Part shown: piece by piece, positions 8,653 through 17,804 of the stretch
Layout of the letters: each line of letters starts with the position of its first letter
Numbering within the stretch: the first letter of the stretch is position 1
Assembly (NCBI GenBank): GCA_008638015.1
Contig: VTPD01000010.1
Coordinates: 1 to 35,486 of the forward strand
Origin: Pelagibacteraceae bacterium
Lineage (GTDB): Bacteria > Pseudomonadota > Alphaproteobacteria > Pelagibacterales > Pelagibacteraceae
DNA length: 35,486 nt
Direction: 5' to 3'
Position numbers and translations under genes: made by a program
Notes under the pieces: model-generated
Told to the model about the DNA's origin: nothing
What the model saw: only the letters and a program-made list of their open reading frames with translations
Database searches by the model: none

Positions 8653-10067
8653 TTTTTTAATTCTTTAAATGCTGCTAATGCCAATTCTCTAGCAATTTTA
8701 TGATCAACGATCGGTTTGTAGTAGTTCTTTTCAAGATTAAAATTTATTAATTTTTTTTCCATTTCTGGAATTTCCCATGGTTTGTGAACATATTTTTTAG
8801 GAATATCTTTTAACTCTTTCACCCATTTTTTTACATACAAGCCATTAGGATCAAATTTTTCTCCCTGCAATATAGGATTGAATATTCTAAAATACGGAGC
8901 AGCATCTGCTCCGCAACCTGCTACCCATTGCCAACCAGCAATATTGTTAGGTAAGTTAAAATCTAATAAGCAATCTCTAAAATGCTTTTCACCTTCTCTC
9001 CAGTCAATTCTAAGATGTTTTACTAAAAAAGAAGCTGTTATCATTCTTACCCTGTTATGCATCCATCCTGTTTCGTATAGCTCTCTCATTCCAGCATCTA
9101 CGATAGGATAACCAGTTATTCCTTTTTTCCATTTATTTAATTTATCTCGATCGTTGACCCAGGGAAATTTATCAAATTGATTTCTTAAATTATTTTTTTC
9201 CATTGTTGGAAAATGATATAAAAGATGATGTGAGAATTCTCTCCATCCAATTTCATTTATATATTTTCTAAATCCAATATTTTTTTTTGTGATTTTATAG
9301 CATTCATTTAAAATATATTGTGGTGAGATTTCGCCAAAAGCTAAATAAGGAGATAGTTTAGAGGTTCCTTCTACAGAAGGAATATCTCTATTAGTTCCAT
9401 AATCTTTTATGTTATTTTCTATAAAATTTTTAAGTAAAGATTTTGCCGCATCTTCGCCTGGTTTCCAATAAATATTAAATTTTTTATACCAATCTTTGTT
9501 TGGCTTAATTTTTTTTTCTAAAATATCTACATTTGCGTTAGAAATTGCTTTGGATTTATAATTAATTTTTTTTTTAAAGTAATTTTTTGACTTCAAGTAA
9601 ATCTCTTCTGCTGTTCTCCAGAATGGAGTAAATACTTGAAAGGGTGTATTATCTTTTTTTTTTACATCGAATGGATTTTGTAATAAATTTCCATTAAATT
9701 TTTGATATAAAATACTTTTGGCATCTAATAAATTCTCTACTTTTTTTTCAATGCTTAATTCTTGAGGTGTAAATACTGTATTCCAATAAAAAGTGTTAAT
9801 ATTCTCATTTTTAATAAGGTTTTTAACAATATCAATTTCATTACCTTCATATATTTCTAATTTTATTCCAATATTTCCTAATTTTTTTTGATAATTATTA
9901 AGCGACTGGTACAACCACCATCTTTGTGCAGATCTATCTTCAAATTTTTTATGATTATAAAGGTAAAAAATAGTAAATTTTTCACTTTTTTTTGAAATTT
10001 CGTATAAAGCTGGATTATCCTCTAGTCTAAAATCTTCTCTAAGCCATAAAATATTTTTTTTTTGCAT
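8649..10067 (-). CDS. phrB: Deoxyribodipyrimidine photolyase
   Basis: A 472-residue class I cyclobutane-pyrimidine-dimer photolyase that uses blue/near-UV light and FADH- to reverse UV dimers. The N-terminal antenna-binding Rossmann domain starts LWLREDFRLEDNPAL. The FAD domain has TSKLSPYLAFGEISP (235-249), GYPIVDAGMREL (319-330), TGWMHNRVRM (333-342) and DAAPYFRIFNP (388-398). The electron-transfer Trp triad aligns to W303, W356 and W379, and W275 matches the E. coli substrate-stacking Trp277. It is the first gene of the minus-strand operon, so UV repair leads a set of lipid-modifying genes. Confidence 0.95.
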   Translation of the reverse strand: MQKKNILWLREDFRLEDNPALYEISKKSEKFTIFYLYNHKKFEDRSAQRWWLYQSLNNYQKKLGNIGIKLEIYEGNEIDIVKNLIKNENINTFYWNTVFTPQELSIEKKVENLLDAKSILYQKFNGNLLQNPFDVKKKDNTPFQVFTPFWRTAEEIYLKSKNYFKKKINYKSKAISNANVDILEKKIKPNKDWYKKFNIYWKPGEDAAKSLLKNFIENNIKDYGTNRDIPSVEGTSKLSPYLAFGEISPQYILNECYKITKKNIGFRKYINEIGWREFSHHLLYHFPTMEKNNLRNQFDKFPWVNDRDKLNKWKKGITGYPIVDAGMRELYETGWMHNRVRMITASFLVKHLRIDWREGEKHFRDCLLDFNLPNNIAGWQWVAGCGADAAPYFRIFNPILQGEKFDPNGLYVKKWVKELKDIPKKYVHKPWEIPEMEKKLINFNLEKNYYKPIVDHKIARELALAAFKELKK

Positions 10068-10092
10068 ATAATAAAACTATATAAAATCAATG

Positions 10093-10098
10093 ATTATA
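10093..10098 (-). promoter_or_regulatory. Possible -10 box of the photolyase operon
   Basis: A perfect TATAAT reads on the minus strand here, 26 bases upstream of the phrB ATG. No recognisable TTGACA-type -35 lies 16-18 bases further up. It therefore either needs an activator, uses another sigma factor, or is chance in AT-rich DNA. Confidence 0.3.
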
Positions 10099-10119
10099 AA
10101 GCAGTAAAATTATTTTTTT

Positions 10120-10133
10120 TATAGCTTGCTATA
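10120..10133. promoter_or_regulatory. Palindrome in the phrB / XRE-regulator control region
   Basis: TATAGC-TT-GCTATA is a perfect 6-bp inverted repeat between T runs, in the middle of the divergent region between the photolyase operon and the XRE regulator. The 2-base loop is too tight for a good RNA hairpin. It fits a dimeric repressor operator, and the XRE protein encoded alongside is the obvious candidate binder. Confidence 0.3.
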
Positions 10134-10178
10134 TTTTTTTTTTTAATGTTAATTATCAAAAAAAGAGGGACACTTTTC

Positions 10179-10538
10179 ATGAGCACAGCATTAAATCAGC
10201 ATCTAGGTAAAAAATTAAGATTAAGAAGAGTTGCTTTGGGTTTAACTCAAACACAAGTAGCGCAAGCAATTAACGTAACATTTCAACAAATTCAAAAATA
10301 CGAAAAGGGCACAAATGGAGTTTCTTCAGCTAGGCTTTTGCAATTATCGAATTTTTTAAAAGTTCAAATTAAATATTTTTTTGAAGATTTCTCAGAATTT
10401 GAAAATAAAGAGGAAATATCTAATCAGAGTTTGAACTACGCCTTCTTATCAAAGTTGTTTAGTGAACTTGAGCCACAAGAAAAACAAAAAATATTAGAAG
10501 TTTTAAGAAATCAAAAAGAATTTAAGAAAGTAGTTTAG
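10179..10538 (+). CDS. XRE-family helix-turn-helix transcriptional regulator
   Basis: A 119-residue DNA-binding protein with a Cro/CI-type HTH at about residues 14-68 (LRLRRVALGLTQTQVAQAIN, then FQQIQKYEKGTN) and a short helical tail. An upstream in-frame ATG at 10146 would add 11 residues (MLIIKKRGTLF). I prefer 10179 because GAGGGA (10165-10170) sits 8 bases before it and MSTALNQHLG is a sensible family N-terminus. It diverges from the photolyase operon across a palindrome-bearing region, so it may control that operon or itself. This is context only; the regulon cannot be read from sequence. Confidence 0.85.
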   Translation: MSTALNQHLGKKLRLRRVALGLTQTQVAQAINVTFQQIQKYEKGTNGVSSARLLQLSNFLKVQIKYFFEDFSEFENKEEISNQSLNYAFLSKLFSELEPQEKQKILEVLRNQKEFKKVV

Positions 10539-10546
10539 AGAAATTT

Positions 10547-10622
10547 TGGCTCCTCGAGCAGGACTCGAACCTGCGACCAATTGATTAACAGTCAACTGCT
10601 CTACCAACTGAGCTATCGAGGA
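10547..10622 (-). tRNA. tRNA-Asn(GUU)
   Basis: A complete 76-base cloverleaf on the minus strand. The acceptor TCCTCGA pairs with TCGAGGA, followed by discriminator G and an encoded CCA. The D arm reads AGCTCAGTTGGTAGAGC. The anticodon loop CTGTTAA gives GTT, and the T loop is TTCGAGT. It is convergent with the XRE gene, ending 9 bases from that gene's stop. Confidence 0.97.
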
Positions 10623-10631
10623 ATTTTTTAC

Positions 10632-10659
10632 ACAATACAAATTTTAATTCTAAAAACAA
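10632..10659 (-). promoter_or_regulatory. Possible sigma-70 promoter of tRNA-Asn
   Basis: On the minus strand TTGTTT (10654-10659) and TATTGT (10632-10637) are 16 bases apart. The -10 ends 9 bases before the tRNA 5' end, as expected for a short tRNA leader. Both hexamers are imperfect and the region is AT-rich. Confidence 0.35.
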
Positions 10660-10668
10660 TATAAAAAT

Positions 10669-10742
10669 TGGAGGCCACGTCCAGAATCGAACTGGAATAA
10701 AAGGATTTGCAATCCTCTGCGTAACCATTCCGCCACGTGGCC
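10669..10742 (-). tRNA. tRNA-Cys(GCA)
   Basis: A complete 74-base cloverleaf on the minus strand. The acceptor GGCCACG pairs with CGTGGCC, the discriminator is U as expected for tRNA-Cys, and CCA is encoded. The anticodon is GCA in the loop ATTGCAAAT, and the T loop is TTCGATT. It lies 46 bases upstream of tRNA-Asn on the same strand. Confidence 0.97.
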
Positions 10743-10814
10743 AATAACTGTTTCATATTTAATTAATTTTAAAACGTGTATATATATATTTTAAGAATTT
10801 ATAATCAATACAAC

Positions 10815-11468
10815 ATGAAATTTGAATATCAAAGAAAACAAATGGTTGAAAGCCAATTAAGGGCTAATTTAGTTATTGATGAATCAATTTTAGACTCTTT
10901 TTCCAAAGTTAAACTAGAAAATTTTTTATCAGATAATTTAAAGTCTATTGCCTACATTGACGATAATATCTTTGTAAATCAAGATAGGTTTATTTTGAGA
11001 CCTTTTATTTTGGGAAAATTAATTTCAAATTTAAATTTAAAAAATAATAGCGCTGTTTTAGATATAGGTTCTTGCACCGGTTATAGTTCGGCAATCTTAG
11101 CAAATCTTTTTAAAAAAGTTTATTCAGTTGAAAATGATCAATATTGTTTTGAAGAAAATAAAAAGAATTTATCAAGTGAAAAAATTTTAAATGTTAAATT
11201 ATATAATAATAATTATTTGAACTTAGATTTTGAAGGTATGCAATTTGACAATGTGTTAATTAATGGAGAATTAAATGATGAGCCATTGTTTTTAATAAAT
11301 TTACTAAAACCGAATGGAAAAATAACTGCAATTTTTCGTGATAACAAAAACTCCTTTGCCGTAACTTATATTAAAAAACAAAATTCTTTTGATAAAATTA
11401 GAATTTTTGATGCTTCCTCTCCTTTGTTGATAGATTGTAAAAATAAAGAGCCAGTTTTCACTTTTTAA
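10815..11468 (+). CDS. Protein-L-isoaspartate O-methyltransferase-like protein
   Basis: A 217-residue SAM-dependent methyltransferase of the PCMT family. SAM motif I is LDIGSCTGYSSAILA, followed by an acidic residue in VYSVEND. The start at 10815 gives the family-like MKFEYQRKQMVESQLR. An earlier ATG at 10776 would add 13 residues of low-complexity Tyr/Ile sequence with no ribosome site. The region between N-terminus and motif I lacks the Ser/Thr-Ile-Ser-Gln-Pro substrate motif of true Pcm. This is typical of the alphaproteobacterial variant next to valS, so isoaspartyl repair is uncertain. It ends 1 base before valS; in many alphaproteobacteria tolC lies between the two, but not here. Confidence 0.75.
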   Translation: MKFEYQRKQMVESQLRANLVIDESILDSFSKVKLENFLSDNLKSIAYIDDNIFVNQDRFILRPFILGKLISNLNLKNNSAVLDIGSCTGYSSAILANLFKKVYSVENDQYCFEENKKNLSSEKILNVKLYNNNYLNLDFEGMQFDNVLINGELNDEPLFLINLLKPNGKITAIFRDNKNSFAVTYIKKQNSFDKIRIFDASSPLLIDCKNKEPVFTF

Positions 11469-11469
11469 T

Positions 11470-14124
11470 ATGAAAAATTTCGGTTTGTATAATCATACAA
11501 AAATAGAAAATAAAATTTATAATTTTTGGGAAAAAAAAAAATTATTTAAGCCCATTAAAAATACAAAAAAAAACAAATACTTTTCAGTAGTAATACCGCC
11601 ACCTAATGTAACCGGCAGTCTTCATATGGGGCATGCTTTGAACAATACAATTCAAGATTTACTTATAAGATTTAAGAGAAATCAAGGTTATGAAACTTTG
11701 TGGCAACCAGGAACTGATCATGCGGGAATTGCAACACAAATGGTTGTTGAGAAACAATTAGCAAAAAAAAATATTGATAAAAAAATACTGGGTCGTGAAG
11801 CATTCATCAAAGAAATATGGAAATGGAAAGATCAGTCTGGAAATGAAATTGTTTCTCAATTAAAAAAACTAGGATCTTCTTGTGATTGGAGTAAAGAGCG
11901 TTTTACAATGGACAAGGGTTTGTCCAGCGCTGTTACAAAAGTATTTGTAGATCTTTATAATAAAAAATTAATTTATAAAGATGTAAAATTAGTTAATTGG
12001 GATCCTGTGCTTCAAACCGCAGTTTCAGATCTTGAGGTTGTTCAAAAAGATGTTGAGGGAAAATTATATTACATAAATTACTCTATTAAAAATTCTGATG
12101 AGCATGTAACCATAGCTACAACAAGACCTGAAACAATGTTTGGTGATACTGCTCTAGCAGTAAATCCAAAAGACAAACGTTACAAACATTTAGTAGGAAA
12201 AAAAGCATTAATACCAATTTTAAATAGGGAAATTGTAATTATTGAAGATATTTACGCCGATCCAGAACAGGGTAGTGGTGTTGTGAAAATTACTCCAGCC
12301 CATGATTTTAATGATTTTTTAGTTGGTGAACGGAATAATCTAGAAAAAATAAATATCTTTTCGAAAGATGCAAAACTAAATAACAATGCTCCAACTAGTT
12401 ATATTGGTTTAGATAGATTTGTTGCTAGAACTAAATTGGTTGAAGAATTAAACGCATTAAATAAACTTGATAAAGTTGAAAATATAAAACATGCTGTTCC
12501 TTACGGAGACAGATCTGATGCTGTTATAGAGCCTTATTTAACGGAGCAGTGGTTTCTAAATGCAAAACATTTAGCAAAAGATGCTATTGCAAATGTAAAA
12601 AATAAAACAACTTCTTTTTTTCCGGAGAATTGGTCTAAGACATATTTTCAATGGATGAATAATATCCAACCTTGGTGCATTTCAAGACAATTATGGTGGG
12701 GACATCAGATACCTGCCTGGTACGATCAGAATGGAAATATATTTGTTGCAACGAATAAAAAGGAAGCCGAAAAAATTGCACAAAAAAAATTACAAAAAAA
12801 AGTAATTTTAAAACAAGATGAAGACGTTTTAGATACTTGGTTTTCTTCTGCATTATGGTCTTTTGCAACTTTTGGTTGGCCTAAAAAAACCTATGAACTA
12901 AAAAGATTTTATAGAACATCAGTCTTAGTCACTGGTTTTGACATCATTTTTTTTTGGGTAGCAAGAATGATGATGATGTCATTATATTTTATGAAAGAGG
13001 TTCCTTTTTCCCATGTATATGTTCATGCTTTAGTAAGGGATGAAAAAGGACAAAAAATGTCCAAGTCAAAAGGTAATGTTATAGATCCATTAGTTTTAAT
13101 AAATGAATATGGCGCAGATGCATTAAGATTTACTTTAATTTCAATGTCTTCACCGGGTAGGGACGTAAAATTATCGAAAGATAGAGTTAATGGTTATAAA
13201 AACTTTGCTACTAAAATTTGGAATATATTTAATTTTTCAAAGTTTAATAAAACTTTTGATGTACCAAAAATTAATATCAAACAAATTAAAAACCCAGTTA
13301 ATTTATGGATATTAAATGAGTTTAAAGAATGCAAAACAAATACAAACAAATGTTTAGAGAGTTATAGGTTTGATGAGGCATCGAAGTATGTATACCAATT
13401 TACTTGGAATGCATTTTGTGATTGGTATATAGAATTTGCAAAACCAATTTTATATTCGGGTGATAAAAAAAATATAAAAGAATTAAAACAAACTATTACT
13501 TTCTTACAATCCGAAATACTTTTATTACTTCATCCATTTATGCCATTTATTACAGAAGAATTATGGCATTTAACAAAATTCAATAAATATTTTCAATCTG
13601 CTTTAATTAGTTACGTTTCTAAAAGTAAATATAATTTGAATTCAATTCAAATAAAAAAAGCAAAAAACATTAACAGTGTAATCGAATTTATTACTCAACT
13701 CAGATCCTTTAAAACTAGTCTTGGAATAAACCCATCAAGTTTTTGTAAAATTTATTTAAATGACACTTCTTCAAAATTTAAAAAAATAATTAATGACAAT
13801 CTTGATATCATCAAACGGTTAGGAAGAATAGAAGAGATAGATTCTACTCAAAATATATCTCAGTCATTCATCAAGACTATATTGGCTGACGAAAATATAA
13901 AAATTCAATTTGATAACAATGTCGATTTACAAGCTCAAAAAATTTTACAAGAAAAGAAACAACAAGAAATATTAAATAAAATTACAATATGTGAAAAAAA
14001 ATTAGAAAATCAAAGTTTTGTTAAAAATGCTCCAAAAAATATTGTTGATAATGAAAGAGAAATGTTGTCAAATTACAAAATAGATCTAGAAAAAATTAAT
14101 ATTATTTTAAGGAGCTTCGTTTAA
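11470..14124 (+). CDS. valS: Valine--tRNA ligase
   Basis: An 884-residue class I aminoacyl-tRNA synthetase charging tRNA-Val in the cytoplasm. The N-terminal [17 protein letters not shown] carries the HIGH motif as HMGH (52-55). The CP1 editing domain follows ([13 protein letters not shown]). The KMSKS loop is KMSKS at about 529-533, leading into GNVIDP. An anticodon-binding domain follows, and the C-terminus is the coiled-coil arm typical of ValS (from about residue 820). Length is in the normal range. Its stop overlaps the ilvD ATG by 1 base (TAATG), coupling valine use with branched-chain amino acid synthesis. Confidence 0.97.
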   Translation: MKNFGLYNHTKIENKIYNFWEKKKLFKPIKNTKKNKYFSVVIPPPNVTGSLHMGHALNNTIQDLLIRFKRNQGYETLWQPGTDHAGIATQMVVEKQLAKKNIDKKILGREAFIKEIWKWKDQSGNEIVSQLKKLGSSCDWSKERFTMDKGLSSAVTKVFVDLYNKKLIYKDVKLVNWDPVLQTAVSDLEVVQKDVEGKLYYINYSIKNSDEHVTIATTRPETMFGDTALAVNPKDKRYKHLVGKKALIPILNREIVIIEDIYADPEQGSGVVKITPAHDFNDFLVGERNNLEKINIFSKDAKLNNNAPTSYIGLDRFVARTKLVEELNALNKLDKVENIKHAVPYGDRSDAVIEPYLTEQWFLNAKHLAKDAIANVKNKTTSFFPENWSKTYFQWMNNIQPWCISRQLWWGHQIPAWYDQNGNIFVATNKKEAEKIAQKKLQKKVILKQDEDVLDTWFSSALWSFATFGWPKKTYELKRFYRTSVLVTGFDIIFFWVARMMMMSLYFMKEVPFSHVYVHALVRDEKGQKMSKSKGNVIDPLVLINEYGADALRFTLISMSSPGRDVKLSKDRVNGYKNFATKIWNIFNFSKFNKTFDVPKINIKQIKNPVNLWILNEFKECKTNTNKCLESYRFDEASKYVYQFTWNAFCDWYIEFAKPILYSGDKKNIKELKQTITFLQSEILLLLHPFMPFITEELWHLTKFNKYFQSALISYVSKSKYNLNSIQIKKAKNINSVIEFITQLRSFKTSLGINPSSFCKIYLNDTSSKFKKIINDNLDIIKRLGRIEEIDSTQNISQSFIKTILADENIKIQFDNNVDLQAQKILQEKKQQEILNKITICEKKLENQSFVKNAPKNIVDNEREMLSNYKIDLEKINIILRSFV

Positions 14125-15842
14125 TGACAACATTTGATAAATCTAAACTACCTAGTAGGCACACAACTGTAGGACCGGAAAGAGCTCCTCACCGATCATT
14201 TTATTATGCAATGGATTTGACACGAGAAGATGTTGCAAAACCATTTGTTGGTGTTGTTTCTACATGGAATGAAGCTGCTCCTTGCAATATTGCACTTATG
14301 AGACAGGCTCAAAGTGTAAAAAAAGGTGTTTACGATAATATGGGTATGCCAAGAGAATTTTGTACCATTACTGTTACAGATGGAATTGCCATGGGTCATG
14401 AAGGTATGAAGTCTTCATTAATATCAAGAGAGGTAATAGCTGATTCTACAGAATTAACAGTCCGTGGTCACTGTTATGATGCGCTGGTTGGTGTCGCTGG
14501 ATGTGATAAGTCTTTACCAGGATTAATGATGGCTATGTGTCGTTTGAATGTCCCTAGTGTTTTTATTTATGGTGGATCAATCCTACCAGGGAAATTTAAG
14601 GGCAAAGATGTAACAGTCGTGGATGTGTATGAGGCTGTTGGAATGCACGAAAATGGAAAAATGACTGATGAAGAATTATTGGAATTAGAATTGCATGCTT
14701 GCCCAAGTGCAGGTGCATGCGGTGGTCAATTTACCGCTAATACTATGGCCTGCGTATCAGAGGCCATTGGTTTAGCTTTGCCTTATTCATCTGGAACTCC
14801 TGCTCCTTACGAAGAAAGAGATAAATATGCTTATGAAAGTGGAAAAGCTGTTATGGCATTACTAAAAAATAAAATTAGACCAAGAGACATTGTTACAATT
14901 GAATCCTTAAAAAATGCAGCTGTTATCGTTGCTGCCACAGGCGGGTCTACCAATGCAGCTTTACATTTACCTGCTATTGCAAACGAATGTGGTATTAAAT
15001 TTGATATTATGGATGTCGCAGAAATATTTAAAAAAACTCCATATCTTGCTGATTTAAAGCCAGGAGGAAAATATGTTGCTAAAGACATGTTTGAAGCTGG
15101 TGGCGTTCCTATGCTTCTTAAAACACTATTGGACGGTGGATTTATAAACGGCGATTGTTTAACCGTCACAGGAAAAACTATGGCTGAAAATTTAAAAGAT
15201 GTAAAATTTAATAATAATCAAAAAGTCATGCGTCCATTTGATAATCCTATCACACCAACGGGTGGGGTAGTTGGATTGCAAGGTAATTTGGCACCAGATG
15301 GTGCAATTGTAAAAGTTGCGGGTATGAAAAAACTAAGATTTGAGGGAGTAGCAAAGTGTTTTGATAGTGAAGAAGAAGCTTTTAAAGCTGTGAAAAGTAA
15401 AAATTATAAGAAAGGCGATGTTATTATTATTCGTTATGAAGGACCAAGAGGCGGTCCTGGAATGAGAGAAATGCTTTCAACTACTGCCGCAATTTATGGA
15501 CAAGGCTTGGGTGAAGATGTTGCTTTAATTACAGATGGCCGATTCTCTGGCGCAACTCGAGGATTTTGTATAGGCCATGTTAGTCCCGAGGCATCCATTG
15601 GTGGACCAATAGCTTTATTGAAAGATGGTGATAAAATTATTATTGATGCCGAAAAAGGAACAATTGATGTTGAGCTAGATAAGAGCGTCCTTGATAAGAG
15701 AAGAGAAGAGTGGAAAGCAAAAGAACCAAATTTCAATAGTGGAACTTTGTGGAAGTATAGCCAAACAGTCGGATCAGCAAAAAATGGTGCGGTTACTCAC
15801 CCTGGTGGCTCAAAAGAAAAAAGTTGTTACGCAGACATATAG
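14124..15842 (+). CDS. ilvD: Dihydroxy-acid dehydratase
   Basis: A 572-residue Fe-S enzyme that dehydrates 2,3-dihydroxy-isovalerate and -3-methylvalerate in valine, leucine and isoleucine synthesis. Cluster cysteines are C54 (APCN), C127 (GCDKSLPG) and C199 (SAGACGG), the spacing seen in the [2Fe-2S] IlvD/EDD family. Other family blocks are [26 protein letters not shown] and [17 protein letters not shown]. It is noticeably richer in GC and in Gly/Ala than its neighbours, which is normal for this conserved enzyme and not a sign of transfer. Translationally coupled to valS. Confidence 0.97.
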   Translation: MTTFDKSKLPSRHTTVGPERAPHRSFYYAMDLTREDVAKPFVGVVSTWNEAAPCNIALMRQAQSVKKGVYDNMGMPREFCTITVTDGIAMGHEGMKSSLISREVIADSTELTVRGHCYDALVGVAGCDKSLPGLMMAMCRLNVPSVFIYGGSILPGKFKGKDVTVVDVYEAVGMHENGKMTDEELLELELHACPSAGACGGQFTANTMACVSEAIGLALPYSSGTPAPYEERDKYAYESGKAVMALLKNKIRPRDIVTIESLKNAAVIVAATGGSTNAALHLPAIANECGIKFDIMDVAEIFKKTPYLADLKPGGKYVAKDMFEAGGVPMLLKTLLDGGFINGDCLTVTGKTMAENLKDVKFNNNQKVMRPFDNPITPTGGVVGLQGNLAPDGAIVKVAGMKKLRFEGVAKCFDSEEEAFKAVKSKNYKKGDVIIIRYEGPRGGPGMREMLSTTAAIYGQGLGEDVALITDGRFSGATRGFCIGHVSPEASIGGPIALLKDGDKIIIDAEKGTIDVELDKSVLDKRREEWKAKEPNFNSGTLWKYSQTVGSAKNGAVTHPGGSKEKSCYADI

Positions 15843-17038
15843 TGAAAATAAAACCAGTTATATTGTGCGGTGGAGCGGGGACAAGACTATTTCCAAAAAA
15901 TTATAATAATGACCCCAAACAATTTATAGATTTTGGTGGTTGGAACTTATTTGAAAAAACTCTTGATAGAGTTAACGACCCTATTTACGATTATCCTTTA
16001 ATTAGCTCTAATTATAAATATGAAAAAATTATAAAAAAAATATTAAAAAAAAATAACATAAAAAAATATAATTTAATTTTAGAACCTTTAAAAAAAAATA
16101 CTGCTCCAGCAATTTTAGCGTCTGCTTTAATTAAAAATATAAGTGACAAACAGCCAATATTATTTTTACCAGCTGATCAATTAATAGATAATAAAAAGTT
16201 ATTTAATAAAACTGTGAGGGTTAACGCAAAAAATTTAACTAGTAATAATATTTGTATCTTTGGTATAAAACCAATTAGTCCTTCGGATCAGTATGGTTAT
16301 TTTTTAACTAATAAAAACTCCAATTTATTAAAGAAATTTATTGAAAAACCAAAAATAAATATCGCTAAACAAATTATTAAAAAAGGAGCCTACTGGAATT
16401 CAGGAATTTTCTTTGTTAGAAAAGACTCTCTTATTTTTCACTATAAAAAATATCAAAAAAATATTTTTTTTAATTGTAATCATTCTATTCAAAAATTAAA
16501 AATAAAGAAATCAACAATTAAGCTTAATAAATTTTACTACAGCAAAGCCAAGGAAATATCATTTGATTACGCAATTTTAGAAAATGCAAAGCATATAATT
16601 GCTGCTAAACTTAATCTAAATTGGTCAGACTTAGGAAGTTGGAGCTCTATTACTTCTTTATTTAATAAAATAAAGCATAAATATTACTCAAAAAAAAATA
16701 CTTTTATTAAACCCTGGGGTAAATATTTTAATTTACATCGTGGCAATTGTTTTTTAATTAAAGAACTTGTTGTTAATAAAAATTCTTCAATAAGCTTGCA
16801 AAAACATAAACATAGAGCTGAACATTGGACAATTGTGAATGGTAAGCCCAAAATCACAATTGATAAAAAAATTATTTTTCCAAAATTATTTCAAACAATT
16901 TATATACCGCTTGGTGCGGTGCATAGAGTAGAAAACAATTTCACTACACCCGTCAAAATAATCGAGGCTCAAGTCGGAAAAATCTTAAAAGAAACAGATA
17001 TCACTAGATACGTTGATCAGTACGGTAGAATTAAATAA
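15842..17038 (+). CDS. Mannose-1-phosphate guanylyltransferase / mannose-6-phosphate isomerase-type cupin fusion
   Basis: A 398-residue protein that would make GDP-mannose for surface polysaccharide. The N-terminal nucleotidyltransferase opens with PVILCGGAGTRLFP (5-18) and has the KFIEKP motif near residue 167. The C-terminal type II phosphomannose-isomerase cupin has the metal-site block HKHRAEHW (322-329) and PLGAVHRVEN. I chose the GTG at 15842, which shares its G with the ilvD stop and places the nucleotide loop at the usual distance. A TTG at 15824 is possible. It is shorter than the usual bifunctional enzyme of about 470 residues. Its 3' end overlaps convergent xth by 8 bases. Confidence 0.85.
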   Translation: MKIKPVILCGGAGTRLFPKNYNNDPKQFIDFGGWNLFEKTLDRVNDPIYDYPLISSNYKYEKIIKKILKKNNIKKYNLILEPLKKNTAPAILASALIKNISDKQPILFLPADQLIDNKKLFNKTVRVNAKNLTSNNICIFGIKPISPSDQYGYFLTNKNSNLLKKFIEKPKINIAKQIIKKGAYWNSGIFFVRKDSLIFHYKKYQKNIFFNCNHSIQKLKIKKSTIKLNKFYYSKAKEISFDYAILENAKHIIAAKLNLNWSDLGSWSSITSLFNKIKHKYYSKKNTFIKPWGKYFNLHRGNCFLIKELVVNKNSSISLQKHKHRAEHWTIVNGKPKITIDKKIIFPKLFQTIYIPLGAVHRVENNFTTPVKIIEAQVGKILKETDITRYVDQYGRIK

Positions 17039-17804
17039 GTACGCATTTAATAGGAGCGTGATCTGAAGGTCTCTCATTTCCCCTTGTATATTTGTCAATC
17101 TCAATTTTTTTTAAATTACCAAGCATATTATCCGAGATTAAAAAGTGATCAATTCTTAAACCTTTGTTTCTTTGCCAGGATCCTTGTTGATAATCCCAGA
17201 AGGTGTATTGTTTAGGTTCTTGATTAAATAAACGCAATCCATCCTTAAAACCAAGATTTAGCAAATCTCTAAATTTTTTTCTAATTTCTAATTTGAATAA
17301 TGCATCATTTAACCAATCGTCAGGGTTATCAACATCGTTTTCATTGGGTATAACGTTGAAATCTCCAGCAATAATAATATTTTTATTTTTTTTGATTTTT
17401 CCTTTAATTAATTTAGCAAATGAATCCATCCATTTTTTTTTGTAATCATACTTTTCTGTATTGATTGGATTACCATTAGGTAGATAGATTGATATTAGTA
17501 GAAAATTATTGTTTTTATAATTTATTTCAGCACAAATATATCTCGATTGTTTTAAAGGATCTTTAAAATTATTAATATCAATTTCTAATTCTTTTTTAGA
17601 TATAATCGCGACACCATTATAAGATTTTTGTCCATTGCTATATGAGTAATATCCTTTTTTTTTAAATTCATCGTATGGAAAATTTTTATCTTCCGTCTTT
17701 ATTTCTTGCAGTAACAAAATATCTATTTTTTCTTTTTTTAAGTAGTTAATAACTTGGTCAACTCTTATTCTTATGGAATTTATATTCCAGCTTGCAATGA
17801 TCAT
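17031..17804 (-). CDS. xth: Exodeoxyribonuclease III (AP endonuclease)
   Basis: A 257-residue member of the endonuclease/exonuclease/phosphatase family, acting on abasic sites and 3' blocked ends in base excision repair. Catalytic residues are visible: N7 (SWNINS), E34 (LLLQEIK), Y108 (IYLPNG), D148 and N150 (GDFNV), D219 (LRIDHF), and D248-H249 (SDHAP). The start at 17804 shares its A with the upstream Fe-S carrier stop (TAATG). A longer reading frame from 17834 would only add residues translated from inside that gene. Adjacency of xth to a HesB-type gene and dgt is a known alphaproteobacterial arrangement. Confidence 0.95.
   Translation of the reverse strand: MIIASWNINSIRIRVDQVINYLKKEKIDILLLQEIKTEDKNFPYDEFKKKGYYSYSNGQKSYNGVAIISKKELEIDINNFKDPLKQSRYICAEINYKNNNFLLISIYLPNGNPINTEKYDYKKKWMDSFAKLIKGKIKKNKNIIIAGDFNVIPNENDVDNPDDWLNDALFKLEIRKKFRDLLNLGFKDGLRLFNQEPKQYTFWDYQQGSWQRNKGLRIDHFLISDNMLGNLKKIEIDKYTRGNERPSDHAPIKCVLI

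Noticed and set aside
10146-10178. Upstream in-frame start of the XRE regulator adding MLIIKKRGTLF
   Set aside because: No ribosome site precedes 10146, whereas GAGGGA is well placed before 10179, and the extra residues do not look like part of an HTH family N-terminus.
10776-10814. Longer N-terminus for the Pcm-like methyltransferase
   Set aside because: The extra residues are low-complexity Tyr/Ile coding from a TA-repeat, with no ribosome site. The family N-terminus begins at 10815.
14124-15842. ilvD as a transferred gene because of higher GC and Gly/Ala content
   Set aside because: The shift is explained by strong protein conservation. The gene is embedded and coupled with its neighbours, and the same is seen for other conserved enzymes.
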